DNA from: Ilumatobacteraceae bacterium
Lineage (GTDB): Bacteria > Actinomycetota > Acidimicrobiia > Acidimicrobiales > Ilumatobacteraceae
Assembly (NCBI GenBank): GCA_024643255.1
Contig: JAHENF010000012.1
Location: forward strand, 1 to 64,000
Direction of reading: 5' to 3'
Length of the DNA: 64,000 nt
Below are positions 17,379 through 25,805 of the stretch, piece by piece (position 1 is the stretch's first letter; each line of letters opens with the position of its first letter). Both the position numbers and the translations under genes were made by a program. The notes beneath the pieces were generated by a model. The model was not told the DNA's origin and made no database searches. It was given only the letters and a program-made list of their open reading frames with translations.

Positions 17379-18152
17379 ATGCCGTCGACGACGCCTCCGC
17401 CACTCGCAGGGCGCGTCGCCCTCGTCACCGGGGTCTCGCGGTCGATCGGGATCGCCGCGACGCTCGCCCGACATCTCCACGGCCTGGGAGCGACCGTGGT
17501 GGCCACGGGGTGGGTACCCCACGATGCCGAGATGCCGTGGGGCACCGACCCGGTGACCACAGCACCGTTCGTGATCGGCCAGCACGACCTCGAGGACCCG
17601 AGCGCTCCGGGCGAGTTGATCGACGAGGTGGTCGACGAGCACGGCCGCCTCGACATCGTCGTGGCGACACACGCTCGATCGTCGCATCAGCCGATGACCG
17701 AGGTGACCGCGGCGGAACTCGACCGCTGCTGGGCGGCGAACGTGCGCAGCATCGTGTTGCTCGCACAACGCTTCGCCGAGCGTCACGAGCCGGCCCCCGC
17801 CGATCAAGCTCCGACCGGACGGATGGTCTGGTTCACGAGCGGACAAGACGTCGCCCCGATGGACGGTGAGATCGCCTACGCGGTGACCAAGGGCGCGCTG
17901 CACCAGATGACGAAGTCCGTCGACCACGCACTGTCCGCTCGCCGCATCGTGGCCAACTGCGTCAACCCCGGACCCGTCGACACCGGGTATGCGCCCCCCG
18001 ACGTCCACCGCCGGATCGCGTCGATGTTCCCGGACGGTCGATGGGGAACCCCGAGCGACGTCGCGAACCTCGTCGCGTTCCTCGTCAGCGACGAGGGCGC
18101 CTGGATCCGCGGTCAGGTGATCGATTCCGAAGGCGGCTTCCAGCGCTGGTGA
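17379..18152 (+). CDS. Short-chain dehydrogenase/reductase
   Basis: 257-aa SDR. The N-terminal cofactor region is unusual, VALVTGVSRSIGIA, instead of the common TGxxxGxG, and the catalytic tyrosine and lysine appear as YAVTK. The active-site serine region reads MVWFTSGQD. It ends in the typical SEGGFQRW. Start is uncertain: ATG at 17379 is used here, but a GTG at 17361 would overlap the methyltransferase stop by GTGA and adds six codons in frame. A long polar loop after the second strand is unlike FabG. Substrate unknown. Confidence 0.82.
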   Translation: MPSTTPPPLAGRVALVTGVSRSIGIAATLARHLHGLGATVVATGWVPHDAEMPWGTDPVTTAPFVIGQHDLEDPSAPGELIDEVVDEHGRLDIVVATHARSSHQPMTEVTAAELDRCWAANVRSIVLLAQRFAERHEPAPADQAPTGRMVWFTSGQDVAPMDGEIAYAVTKGALHQMTKSVDHALSARRIVANCVNPGPVDTGYAPPDVHRRIASMFPDGRWGTPSDVANLVAFLVSDEGAWIRGQVIDSEGGFQRW

Positions 18153-18268
18153 CCCCACAACCTCATCACCACCCCACCGATGAGGTTCCGGCCCACCCCT
18201 CGCACCACAACCTCATCACCACCCCACCGATGAGGTTCCGGCCCACCCCTCGCACCACAACCTCATCG
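18153..18268. repeat. Tandem repeat family B (50-bp period)
   Basis: CACAACCTCATCACCACCCC and the complementary CGATGAGGTTCCGGCCCACC alternate with a 50-bp period (copies starting near 18156, 18206 and 18256, the last incomplete). The array starts directly at the stop codon of the upstream SDR gene and ends before the promoter of the next gene. The two full units are identical. Confidence 0.88.
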
Positions 18269-18316
18269 CACGAGCGTTTTCCGGAGTCGGGTGGCGCGCC
18301 GTTAGCGTTGTCGGCC

Positions 18317-19213
18317 ATGACAGATCTCGGATTCGACGGCAAGGTAGCGATCATCACGGGCGCCGGTGGTGGCCTCGGTAGGCAACACGCACTGATGATG
18401 GCGAAGCGCGGCGCGCTCATCGTCGTCAATGACCTCGGAGGCGCCGTCGACGGCACGGGCAGCGACAAGGGCGCTGCACAACTCGTCGTCGACGAGATCC
18501 AGGCGGCCGGCGGGGAAGCCGTCGCCAACACCGACTCGGTCGCCACTCCCGAGGGTGGCGCCGCCATCGTGCAGAGCGCCGTCGACGCGTTCGGCAAGGT
18601 CGACATCGTCGTCAACAACGCCGGCATCCTGCGCGACAAGTCCTTCCACAACATGGACGCCGACCTGTTCGACCCGGTGATCGCCGTCCACCTGCGCGGC
18701 GCATTCAACGTCACTCAACCGGCATGGAAGATCATGCGCGAGCAGGGCTACGGCCGCATCGTGTCGACGTCATCTGCGGCCGGCATCTTCGGCAACTTCG
18801 GCCAGGCGAACTACGGCGCCGCCAAGATGGGCCTGGTCGGCTTCACCAACGTGCTCGCGATCGAGGGCGCCAAGTACAACATCAAGGCCAATGCGATCGC
18901 TCCGCTCGCGCTGACCCGCATGACCGAGGACATTCTCGGCGGCCTGGGCGACAAGCTCCAGCCCGAACTCATCTCGCCGCTCGTCACCTATCTCGCGCAC
19001 GAGTCGTGCGAGGCGACCGGCCGGGTCTTCTCGGTCGGCGGTGGCCGCGTCGCCGAGGTCTTCATCGCCGAGACGGTGGGCTACACGAACACCACCGGCC
19101 TCTCCCCCGAGGACCTCGCCGCCCACTGGGACAGCGTCACGGCCCAGGACGGTTATGCCGTGCCGGCCACGATCGCCGACGAGACGGCATTGTTCCTCAA
19201 GGCGCTCTCCTGA
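18317..19213 (+). CDS. SDR, multifunctional-enzyme-type 3-hydroxyacyl-CoA dehydrogenase
   Basis: 298-aa SDR closely resembling the (3R)-hydroxyacyl-CoA dehydrogenase part of peroxisomal multifunctional enzyme type 2. It has the cofactor loop TGAGGGLG, the VVNDLGGAVDGTG block typical of that subgroup, VVNNAGILRDKSF, and the catalytic YGAAK. Its role would be oxidation of 3-hydroxyacyl-CoA in beta-oxidation of fatty or steroid side chains. ATG at 18317 is 8 nt after TAGCGT (18303-18308). An acyl-CoA dehydrogenase follows, separated by a family A hairpin. Confidence 0.88.
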   Translation: MTDLGFDGKVAIITGAGGGLGRQHALMMAKRGALIVVNDLGGAVDGTGSDKGAAQLVVDEIQAAGGEAVANTDSVATPEGGAAIVQSAVDAFGKVDIVVNNAGILRDKSFHNMDADLFDPVIAVHLRGAFNVTQPAWKIMREQGYGRIVSTSSAAGIFGNFGQANYGAAKMGLVGFTNVLAIEGAKYNIKANAIAPLALTRMTEDILGGLGDKLQPELISPLVTYLAHESCEATGRVFSVGGGRVAEVFIAETVGYTNTTGLSPEDLAAHWDSVTAQDGYAVPATIADETALFLKALS

Positions 19214-19216
19214 CCC

Positions 19217-19247
19217 GGTGACGCCGGTGCCAGGCACCGGCGTGACC
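19217..19247. repeat. Palindromic repeat, family A (copy 2)
   Basis: Same 15-nt left arm GGTGACGCCGGTGCC as copy 1, central A, and right arm GGCACCGGCGTGACC with one mismatch. It lies 3 nt after the SDR stop (19213) and just before the acyl-CoA dehydrogenase promoter, between co-directional genes. Confidence 0.9.
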
Positions 19248-19264
19248 AATGCCATGCTGACTGC

Positions 19265-20398
19265 GTGATCTCGGTCGAGGAGTTCCAATCGGAGGCAGCT
19301 GACTGGCTCGCGGCCAATCGGCAGTTCGCGCCGAGGGACTACGGCGCCATCTGCCCGCCCGACCTCGTGGATGCGGGGCTCGAGTGGCAACGACGCCTGA
19401 CCGGAGACGGGTGGGCAGGGATCCACTGGCCGACCGAGCACGGGGGACGAGGATTGACGCCCGAGCACAACGGTGTGTGGCTCCTCGAGTGCGCGCGCGC
19501 CGGTGTGCCCGCGGTGTTCAACATGGTCGGGTTCGTGCTCGCCGGCGGCGCGGTGATGCGCTACGGCACACCGGATCAGCAGGCCGAACACCTCGGCGCA
19601 ACGCTGAGCACGGGCCATGTGTGGTGTCAGCTGTTCTCCGAGCCGGGCGCGGGCAGCGACCTCGGGTCGCTGGCGACCAGAGCCGAGCTCGACGGCGATC
19701 GTTGGATCGTCAACGGGCAGAAGGTGTGGTGTTCGGGTGGCCGCTACTCCAACTGGGGCATCCTCATGGCACGCACCCGTCCGTTGGACCCCACCGGCGA
19801 ACACGGCGCACCGAAGCACGAGGGCATCTCGTTCTTCCTGTGCCCGATGGATCTGCCGGGCATCGAGGTGCGGCCGCTGAAGCAGATGACGGGTGAGTCG
19901 GAATTCGACGAGGTGTTCTTCACCGATGTCGAACTGCCGGCCGGGCAGCTGCTCGGACCGCTCCACGGCGGCTGGGGCGTCGGCATGGCGGTGCTCACCA
20001 GCGAGCGTGGCCACATCGGCACATCGGTGATCGGCCTCGAGCGACGGCTCGACCAGATGGCACGACTGGCCGAGGGCCGGGAACTCACCGGCCTCGAACG
20101 CGACGACCTCGCATCGCTGCTGTCGCGCGGCATGGCCTTCACTGCGATGGCCCAGCGGCAGGGACCGATCGCGTCGACGGCCGCATCGCTGATGAAGCTC
20201 GGCATCACCGAGATGATGTTCGACGTCGCCATGCTCCGTGGCGACCTGGGAGGCGCCGACGCGATGCTCCAGGGCGCCGACTCGACCGGGATGCTCGCCG
20301 CGCCGGGCGGCCGGATCGCGGGCGGCACGAGCCAGGTCCAGCGCAACATCATCGGAGAACGCCTCCTCGGCCTCCCCCGCGAACCCAAGCCGACATGA
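19265..20398 (+). CDS. Acyl-CoA dehydrogenase
   Basis: 377-aa FAD enzyme that introduces a 2,3-double bond in an acyl-CoA. Visible are the flavin-contact region WCQLFSEPGAGSDLGSL, the mid-domain WIVNGQKVWCSGG, and the C-terminal helical domain with GGTSQVQRNIIGERLLGLPRE. The catalytic base is not assignable with certainty; an acidic residue is expected just before the C-terminal block, but this subgroup varies. GTG at 19265 lies 6 nt after a weak CATGCT -10 (19253-19258). It resembles the FadE proteins that act on bulky substrates in actinobacteria. Confidence 0.88.
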   Translation: MISVEEFQSEAADWLAANRQFAPRDYGAICPPDLVDAGLEWQRRLTGDGWAGIHWPTEHGGRGLTPEHNGVWLLECARAGVPAVFNMVGFVLAGGAVMRYGTPDQQAEHLGATLSTGHVWCQLFSEPGAGSDLGSLATRAELDGDRWIVNGQKVWCSGGRYSNWGILMARTRPLDPTGEHGAPKHEGISFFLCPMDLPGIEVRPLKQMTGESEFDEVFFTDVELPAGQLLGPLHGGWGVGMAVLTSERGHIGTSVIGLERRLDQMARLAEGRELTGLERDDLASLLSRGMAFTAMAQRQGPIASTAASLMKLGITEMMFDVAMLRGDLGGADAMLQGADSTGMLAAPGGRIAGGTSQVQRNIIGERLLGLPREPKPT

Positions 20399-20439
20399 AT
20401 CTGGTTACGGAGGTGCCGGGCACCTCCGTAACCAGATTC
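20397..20439. repeat. Perfect 21-bp inverted repeat, divergent family A member
   Basis: Arms GAATCTGGTTACGGAGGTGCC and its exact reverse complement flank one G. The inner part GTTACGNNGGTGCC...GGCACCNNCGTAAC matches the family A pattern. The element begins inside the TGA stop (20396-20398) of the acyl-CoA dehydrogenase and could terminate or stabilise that transcript, although no T-run follows. Confidence 0.9.
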
Positions 20440-20473
20440 GCCGGAGTTCGACCGGCACCAGCATGATGGGCGG

Positions 20474-21313
20474 GTGCGAGTCATGTCGTCGGACCAGGTC
20501 AGCGTTGCGATCCACGAGTTCGGCGGCACCGGGCGACCCTTGCTGCTCTCGCACGCCACCGGGTTCCACGGCTACTGCTACCTCCCGATCGCCGACCGGC
20601 TCGCCGACCGATTCACCTCGTATGCCGTCGACTACCGGGGCCATGGCGACACCGCTCGCCCGGACGACTGGCATGTCGAGTGGGAGCGGTACGGCGACGA
20701 CGCGCTCGCCGCCGCCCGCGCAGTGGCGCCCGACGGTGGCCTGATCGGATTCGGACACTCGATGGGCGGCGCCTGCCTGCTGATGGCCGCCCATCGCGAT
20801 CCAGGTCTGTTCGACCTGATCGTGACGTTCGAGCCGATCGTCTTCCCTCCCCGCGAGATCGACCCTCACGACGGCCACGAGAACGACGGCCCCTCCCTGT
20901 CGATCGGGGCACGCAAGCGCCGAGCGACATTCGACTCGTTCGATCGGGCGATCGAGAACTACTCGTCGAAGCCCCCGATGATGGCGTTCGACCCCGACGT
21001 ACTGCGGCTGTACGTCGCCCATGGCTTCCGTCCGTCGCCCGAAGGGGTGCGGCTGAAGTGCGACCCCGAACACGAAGCCCGCACGTTCGACACCGGCGGC
21101 TCGCACACCACCTGGGCCCACCTGCCGGCGATCCAGACGCCGGTGATCGTCGCAGCCGGCGACGTGAGCGAATTCGGCCCGTCGGCGATCGCCGGAGAGA
21201 TCGCCGAGGCGCTCCCCCACGCCACCTACGTGCAGCGCGACGAATGGAACCACTTCACGCCGTTCATCGACCCTGTGGCGATGGCCACGCTGATCACCGA
21301 CGCCGTCGGCTGA
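20474..21313 (+). CDS. Alpha/beta-hydrolase
   Basis: 279-aa alpha/beta-fold hydrolase. GHSMGGACLL holds the nucleophile serine, and WNHFTPFIDP near the C terminus supplies the histidine. DYRGHGDT lies in the strand-4 region. GTG at 20474 is 6 nt after CATGAT (20462-20467); an internal ATG at 20483 is an alternative. Such enzymes hydrolyse esters, lactones or C-C bonds; the specific substrate is unknown. It lies downstream of beta-oxidation-type genes but has its own promoter. Confidence 0.85.
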   Translation: MRVMSSDQVSVAIHEFGGTGRPLLLSHATGFHGYCYLPIADRLADRFTSYAVDYRGHGDTARPDDWHVEWERYGDDALAAARAVAPDGGLIGFGHSMGGACLLMAAHRDPGLFDLIVTFEPIVFPPREIDPHDGHENDGPSLSIGARKRRATFDSFDRAIENYSSKPPMMAFDPDVLRLYVAHGFRPSPEGVRLKCDPEHEARTFDTGGSHTTWAHLPAIQTPVIVAAGDVSEFGPSAIAGEIAEALPHATYVQRDEWNHFTPFIDPVAMATLITDAVG

Positions 21314-21366
21314 ACCGGGCGCACGGCCGCCCCACTCTGTGACACCCCCGCCCTACGATGCCTGTC

Positions 21367-22230
21367 ATGACTGACACCGCCGCTGCCGCACCCACGTTTC
21401 CGGTGCCGACGTCGTTGTCGCCGTCTCGGGTGTCGTCGTTCACGTCGTGCCCCATGCAGTTCCGGTTCTCCAGCATCGAGAAGCTGCCCGAGGCTCCAGG
21501 GCCGGCCACCACGCGCGGGAGCATCGTGCACCGTGCGCTCGAACTGCTCTTCGTCCGCCCGACGACCGACCGGACCCCCGAGGCGCTGGCCGCCGACATG
21601 ACCACTGCGCTCGCCGAGTACGCCACCGATCCCGACTATCTGGGCCTGCGCCTCGATGCCGACGGGGCCGCGAAGTTCGAGCGTGAGTGCCACGCGCTCA
21701 TCGACAAGTACTTCGCGATGGAGGATCCGACCACGGTGCGTGAGATCGGGCTCGAACTGTGGATGGAGGCCGAAGTCGGAGCGCTCACGCTGCGCGGCAT
21801 CATCGACCGACTCGAACTGGACGACGACGGTGAGTTGGTCGTCACCGACTACAAGACCGGTCGTGCCCCGTCGGGCAACTACGAACAGAAGAGCCTGGCA
21901 GGGGTGCACTTCTACTCGTTCCTGTGCGAGGCCGTGTTCGGCAAGCGGCCTGCCAAGATCCGACTGATGTACCTGAGTTCGGGCGAGACCATCGAAACGG
22001 TGCCGTCAGCGCAGTCGGTGAAGTTCATCACCACGCGGACCACTGCCGTCTGGTCAGCGGTCGAGCGAGCGTGCACCACAGGCGACTTCCGCCCCCGACA
22101 GAGCAAACTGTGCGACTACTGCTCGTTCCAGCAGTGGTGCCCTGCATTCGGCGGCGATCCGTCGCGCGCTGCGACCGAAGCGGTCGCCGCACACGAGGCA
22201 CTGCTCGCACAGCCCACGGGTGCGCCATGA
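21367..22230 (+). CDS. PD-(D/E)XK nuclease family protein (RecB-like, Fe-S type)
   Basis: 287-aa stand-alone RecB-family exonuclease domain. GSIVHRALELLF provides the motif with His, LRGIIDRLELDDDGELVVTDYKTG has the catalytic Asp...D-x-K core, and YSFLCEAV is the QhxxY-like helix. One Cys near the N terminus (SSFTSCPMQF) and three near the C terminus (KLCDYCSFQQWCP) are spaced as in AddB/Cas4-type nucleases and would hold a 4Fe-4S cluster. ATG at 21367 is 7 nt after TACGAT (21354-21359); the ATG at 21358 lies in the -10 itself. It overlaps the PAP2 gene by ATGA. No helicase or Cas gene is near. Confidence 0.9.
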   Translation: MTDTAAAAPTFPVPTSLSPSRVSSFTSCPMQFRFSSIEKLPEAPGPATTRGSIVHRALELLFVRPTTDRTPEALAADMTTALAEYATDPDYLGLRLDADGAAKFERECHALIDKYFAMEDPTTVREIGLELWMEAEVGALTLRGIIDRLELDDDGELVVTDYKTGRAPSGNYEQKSLAGVHFYSFLCEAVFGKRPAKIRLMYLSSGETIETVPSAQSVKFITTRTTAVWSAVERACTTGDFRPRQSKLCDYCSFQQWCPAFGGDPSRAATEAVAAHEALLAQPTGAP

Positions 22231-22823
22231 GCGACCAAGCGGCGCCGATCGATCCCGAGACCTCGAGGTTCGTGCCCGGCGAGGGGCACCTCGGCCCGCA
22301 GGTCGACGCGTTCGATCGCCGCGTCGACGAACTGCTCGAACACCTCCGCGGCCACCCCTTGGCCGACTTCGTCTTCACCAACACCACCCATGTCGCCGAC
22401 TTCAGCATGATCTGGCACGGCATCGGGATCGTGCGCGGCATCACGAAGGGCCGGCCCGACCAAGTGGTCGTGCTCGCGGCACTGCTGGGCGCCGAGAGCG
22501 TCATCGTGAACCAGGGAGTCAAGCGGCTGTTCCGACGCGAACGTCCGACGACGAGCGGAGACGACCGACTCCAGGTGAGACGCCCGTCGACCTCGTCGTT
22601 TCCGTCCGGCCATGCCAGCTCGGCGGTGTTCGCGGCGATGGTCCTGGCGGCATGGGACGGCCCCTGGCTGACGACGCTGTGGTTCAAGATCGCCGTCGTG
22701 GTCGGGATCAGCCGGGCCTACGTCCGGATCCACCACGGCTCCGACGTCGTCGGCGGAGCGATCGTCGGAGCCCTGCTCGGGTTGATCGGCCAGCGCATCG
22801 CCAGGCGCCTCGCACCGGCCTGA
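22227..22823 (+). CDS. PAP2-family membrane phosphatase
   Basis: 198-aa type-2 phosphatidic-acid phosphatase-like protein. The three signature parts are present: KRLFRRERPT (motif 1), SFPSGHASSA (motif 2, with the His) and SRAYVRIHHGSDVVGGAIVG (motif 3). It probably dephosphorylates a lipid phosphate or undecaprenyl diphosphate at the membrane. ATG at 22227 overlaps the nuclease stop by ATGA, so it is translationally coupled to it, an odd pairing with no obvious functional link. Confidence 0.88.
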   Translation: MSDQAAPIDPETSRFVPGEGHLGPQVDAFDRRVDELLEHLRGHPLADFVFTNTTHVADFSMIWHGIGIVRGITKGRPDQVVVLAALLGAESVIVNQGVKRLFRRERPTTSGDDRLQVRRPSTSSFPSGHASSAVFAAMVLAAWDGPWLTTLWFKIAVVVGISRAYVRIHHGSDVVGGAIVGALLGLIGQRIARRLAPA

Positions 22824-22891
22824 CCGGCGATCTGCTGTCGCCCATCGTGGCGTCGACCGGCGCGTCAACGATCAGTGGTCACCGTCGGCGT

Positions 22892-23101
22892 TCAGAGCGC
22901 GTCGGTGGTGACCGGCTCGACCGTTTCGATCAGGCGGGTCGGCTCGGCCGTGAGCAACGTGCGCACGTCGAGCAGTAGATCGGCAACCTCACCCGTCGAC
23001 ACGAGTTCGCGTTGCATCATTCGGGCGAGGGCGCCGTCGATGACGCTCAGTGCCTCGGTGATCACGGCCTCGTTGCTGGAGTCGATGCGCTCATCAGTCA
23101 T
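22892..23101 (-). CDS. Small protein of unknown function
   Basis: 69 aa, starting MTDERIDSSNEAV, mostly predicted helical and acidic, with no membrane segment, cysteine pair or known motif. ATG at 23101 is 8 nt after TACCGT (23110-23115), which supports a real gene; a longer frame to 23182 exists but runs through the promoter. Divergent from the SDR gene at 23240. Not recognised. Confidence 0.6.
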   Translation of the reverse strand: MTDERIDSSNEAVITEALSVIDGALARMMQRELVSTGEVADLLLDVRTLLTAEPTRLIETVEPVTTDAL

Positions 23102-23239
23102 TAGCTGACACGGTACCCGTGTCTCGCCCGTCGCGCGCGCACCTACGGATCGATTGCGCAACCTGTCACACAATGTTGACACTGCCGCAGCATGCGACGG
23201 GTCCGATGCGACCTCGACGGATCAACCTACGATGCACCC
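23102..23239. promoter_or_regulatory. Divergent leaderless promoters
   Basis: Minus -10 TACCGT at 23110-23115 (start 23101) and plus -10 TACGAT at 23228-23233 (start 23240). The roughly 110 bp between them is AT-richer than the surrounding genes (for example GCGCAACCTGTCACACAATG) and shows no other recognised feature. Confidence 0.6.
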
Positions 23240-24022
23240 ATGGAGTTCGCTGGTCGAAACGTCGTGGTCACCGGAGCCGGCCGAGGCATCGGCGAAGCGC
23301 TCGCCCGGGAGTTCCATGCGCGCGGTGCGACCGTGGTCGTCGCCGACCTGGTCGGGGCAGACGACGTGGCTGCCTCGCTCGAGCGGGCCACGGCGATCAC
23401 CGCCGACGTCAGTACCGAAGCCGGGAACAAGGCGCTCGTCGAGGCGGCCCGCGACAGCCTCGGATCGATCGACCTCTTCTTCTGCAACGCCGGTGTGGGC
23501 ACGGGTCGAGGCGTCGTCGAGACCCCGGAGGCCGACTGGGACCTGGCGTTCGCGGTCAACGTCCACGCCCACCGATGGGCGGCGAAGTACCTCCTCCCCG
23601 ACTGGCTCGACCGTGGGGAGGGCTACTTCTGCTCGACCGCCTCTGCGGCCGGGTTGCTCCTGCAGATCGGCTCGGGTCCGTACACGCTGACCAAGCGGGC
23701 CGCGGTCGCATTCGCGGAGTACATGGCCGTGACCTACGGCGACGCAGGCATCAAGGTGACGTGCCTGTGCCCGCAGGGCGTCAACACCCAGATGCTGCAC
23801 GCCGGCGACGACGCACTGTCGGGCAGCAACGTGGTCAAGGCGGCCGGCGTGGTGCTGGAGCCGGCCGACGTCGCGCGTGAGGTCGCCGACGCGATCGAGG
23901 CCGAGCGGTTCTTCGTCCTTCCGCACCCCGAGGTCGCCGACTACATGGCGCTCAAGGCGACCGATCCGGAGCGATGGCTCGGCGGGATGCGCAAGCTCCA
24001 GCGACGGACCATCGGCTCCTGA
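23240..24022 (+). CDS. Short-chain dehydrogenase/reductase
   Basis: 260-aa SDR with VVVTGAGRGIGEALA (cofactor loop), NAGVGTG, the serine region CSTASAAGLL and catalytic YTLTK. The C-terminal part (HPEVADYMALKATDPERWL) is like that of SDRs acting on hydroxyacyl or steroid substrates in actinobacteria. ATG at 23240 is chosen because TACGAT (23228-23233) lies 6 nt before it; an earlier in-frame start at 23192 would span the promoter. Substrate unknown. Confidence 0.87.
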   Translation: MEFAGRNVVVTGAGRGIGEALAREFHARGATVVVADLVGADDVAASLERATAITADVSTEAGNKALVEAARDSLGSIDLFFCNAGVGTGRGVVETPEADWDLAFAVNVHAHRWAAKYLLPDWLDRGEGYFCSTASAAGLLLQIGSGPYTLTKRAAVAFAEYMAVTYGDAGIKVTCLCPQGVNTQMLHAGDDALSGSNVVKAAGVVLEPADVAREVADAIEAERFFVLPHPEVADYMALKATDPERWLGGMRKLQRRTIGS

Positions 24023-24039
24023 TCGGACCGGGAGCCGTC

Positions 24040-24315
24040 ATGCACCGCTCGCCCGCGTCGCTCGCCCGCCTCGGGCTGCGGATGGGGGAACCGATCCGCT
24101 TCCGGCGCCACGACAAGGGACGGTGGATCGTCGGCCGGGTCGCCGGCATCGAGCGCGACGGCAGCATCACGTTGCGCGATCCCGACGGATCGGCGCGCTC
24201 GTTGCGCGCCGAGCGGGTCGAGATCCGCCGGCCGGGGTCCCGCGGCCGGCTTCGCTGGTGTGTCGTCAGCGACGTGGCAGTCACGTGGGAGCAGCTGGAG
24301 ATGTTCGCCGACTGA
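24040..24315 (+). CDS. Small basic protein of unknown function
   Basis: 91 aa, rich in Arg, with a short beta-rich core (WIVGRVAGIERDGSITLRD) and a C-terminal tail EQLEMFAD. It resembles small actinobacterial proteins of unknown function with an SH3-like look. GGAG at 24031-24034 sits 5 nt before the ATG, one of the few clear ribosome-binding sites here, consistent with its place 17 nt behind the SDR in the same transcript. No role can be assigned. Confidence 0.6.
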   Translation: MHRSPASLARLGLRMGEPIRFRRHDKGRWIVGRVAGIERDGSITLRDPDGSARSLRAERVEIRRPGSRGRLRWCVVSDVAVTWEQLEMFAD

Positions 24316-24363
24316 TGTCGTCGACGACGAGCGCGTCCTCGGATGGACGCTCGCCGAGTCGGC

Positions 24364-25056
24364 TCAGGCAGGCCGGGCGGTGAGGCGGAGGCCACGTTCG
24401 GTGCGCTCGACCTCCATCGCGAACCCGAAGGCATCGACCACGGCCGCGAGTTCGATGTCGGCCGGATCGCAGTGCTGCGGTCCGAGCGCGAGGGTCTTTG
24501 CCGCTTCGTCCGTCGCGAGCAGGGCTGCAGCGGTTGACTCGGCCTCCAACGGTTCGCCCGACCGGGCACGCTCGATCAGGCGTGCCGTCATCTCGTCGTC
24601 GTCGCCACCGACGCCGGGTCGATCCTCGAATCGCCCGGTGATCACGTAGGTCGGCTCACCCAGCCCGGCGGCGGCGACGGCTCGGGCCGTCGCTGACGCG
24701 CACGCCAGACTCGCCGCCCACAGACGCCCCGCATCCTGTGCGGCGACGACTCCTCTGGTACCAGCCGAGGTCCGCTGGACGAGTGTGCGGCCGTCGAGGT
24801 CCGCCGCACGCACCATCGCAGGCGAGTTCGGAAAATCGAACCCGTCCGGTCGAAGACCCCGATTCTCGCCGAGTGCCAGCGTCCCGGGGTGAGCGAGCTT
24901 GAAGGCGAGCGCCTCGTCGACGTCGCCGACGAGGTAGATCTCTCTCGCACCGGCTCCGAACGCGTACGCCGCTGTGGTGAAGGCCCGGATCACGTCGACC
25001 ACCACGACTGCTCCGCCGACGCCGTCGAGTTCCCATCGGGCGAGGTGCCGAGCCAT
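24364..25056 (-). CDS. ComB-like 2-phosphosulfolactate phosphatase family
   Basis: 230-aa protein with the ComB pattern: VVVDVIRAFTTAA, GENRGLRPDGFDFPNSP, QRTSAGTRGVVAA and an acidic GGDDDEMTARL. Family members remove phosphate from 2-phosphosulfolactate to give sulfolactate. In methanogens this feeds coenzyme M, while many bacterial members have no known role. ATG at 25056 overlaps the stop of the upstream SDR by one base (TGATG), so it is the third gene of a coupled operon with a TauD-like dioxygenase and an SDR. Family assignment is fair; the biological substrate is inferred. Confidence 0.78.
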   Translation of the reverse strand: MARHLARWELDGVGGAVVVVDVIRAFTTAAYAFGAGAREIYLVGDVDEALAFKLAHPGTLALGENRGLRPDGFDFPNSPAMVRAADLDGRTLVQRTSAGTRGVVAAQDAGRLWAASLACASATARAVAAAGLGEPTYVITGRFEDRPGVGGDDDEMTARLIERARSGEPLEAESTAAALLATDEAAKTLALGPQHCDPADIELAAVVDAFGFAMEVERTERGLRLTARPA

Positions 25057-25802
25057 CAGCGTCCACCGGCACAGTCGACGACCGTCGCGGTGATGTAGGA
25101 CGCATCGTCGGATGCCAGCCACAGAATCGTGCGTGCGACCTCGAGCGGGTCGCCGCCGCGCCGCATCGGCACCGAGGGCGCCAGCCGCTCGACACGGCCG
25201 GGTTCGCCACCGCTGGCGTGGATGTCCGTGTGGATCACCCCTGGTCGGACGGCATTGACCCGGATGCCTTCGCTCGCGACCTCCTTTCCGAGCCCGATGG
25301 TCAGCGTGTCGATCGCCGCCTTGCTCGCCGCGTAATCGACGTACTCGCCGGGGCTACCGAGGTAGCTCGCCGCCGACGACACGTTGACGATCGCACCACC
25401 CGACCCGCCATGGCGGGTCGACATGCGCCTCACCGCCTCGCGAGCACACAGGAACGCGCCGATCACGTTCACGTCGAGCAGTTCGCGCCAACGATCGACC
25501 CTCATCTCGTCGAAGCGCATCTGCCGGTGGAGGATGCCGGCGTTGTTGACGAGCACATCCACAGCCCCCAGCTCATCGGTCACCGTGTCGAACAGCGCGA
25601 GCACCGCGGCTTCATCGGCCACGTCGGCGCACACGGCGACGGCCCGCACTCCGAGCACGCGGCACGCGGCGACGACCGCCTGCGCGGCATCGGTGTCACG
25701 TGTGTAGTTGATCGCGACGTCGTCGCCTCGCTCCGCCGCCAGCCGGGCGGTCGCGGCACCGATCCCCCGGCTCGCGCCGGTGATCAGCACGACCCTCCCC
25801 AT
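25056..25802 (-). CDS. Short-chain dehydrogenase/reductase (FabG-like)
   Basis: 248-aa classical SDR: VLITGASRGIGAAT, NNAGIL, the serine region VNVSSAASYLG, catalytic YAASK, and C-terminal TATVVDCAGGR. It lies 3 nt after the TauD-like gene and 1-nt-overlaps the ComB-like gene, so it belongs to that operon. In that setting it may oxidise or reduce a small hydroxyacid or aldehyde such as a sulfolactate relative; this is inference, since the sequence looks like a general FabG-type enzyme. Confidence 0.87.
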   Translation of the reverse strand: MGRVVLITGASRGIGAATARLAAERGDDVAINYTRDTDAAQAVVAACRVLGVRAVAVCADVADEAAVLALFDTVTDELGAVDVLVNNAGILHRQMRFDEMRVDRWRELLDVNVIGAFLCAREAVRRMSTRHGGSGGAIVNVSSAASYLGSPGEYVDYAASKAAIDTLTIGLGKEVASEGIRVNAVRPGVIHTDIHASGGEPGRVERLAPSVPMRRGGDPLEVARTILWLASDDASYITATVVDCAGGR

Positions 25803-25805
25803 CGG

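Noticed and set aside
21367-22230. Cas4 of a CRISPR adaptation module
   Set aside because: The fold and cysteines are similar, but no cas1/cas2 or repeat array is present, and the protein is equally like stand-alone RecB-family nucleases.
23116-23227. Riboswitch or small RNA in the 138-bp divergent gap
   Set aside because: The -10 boxes sit next to both start codons, so neither transcript would contain this stretch, and no stable conserved structure was seen.
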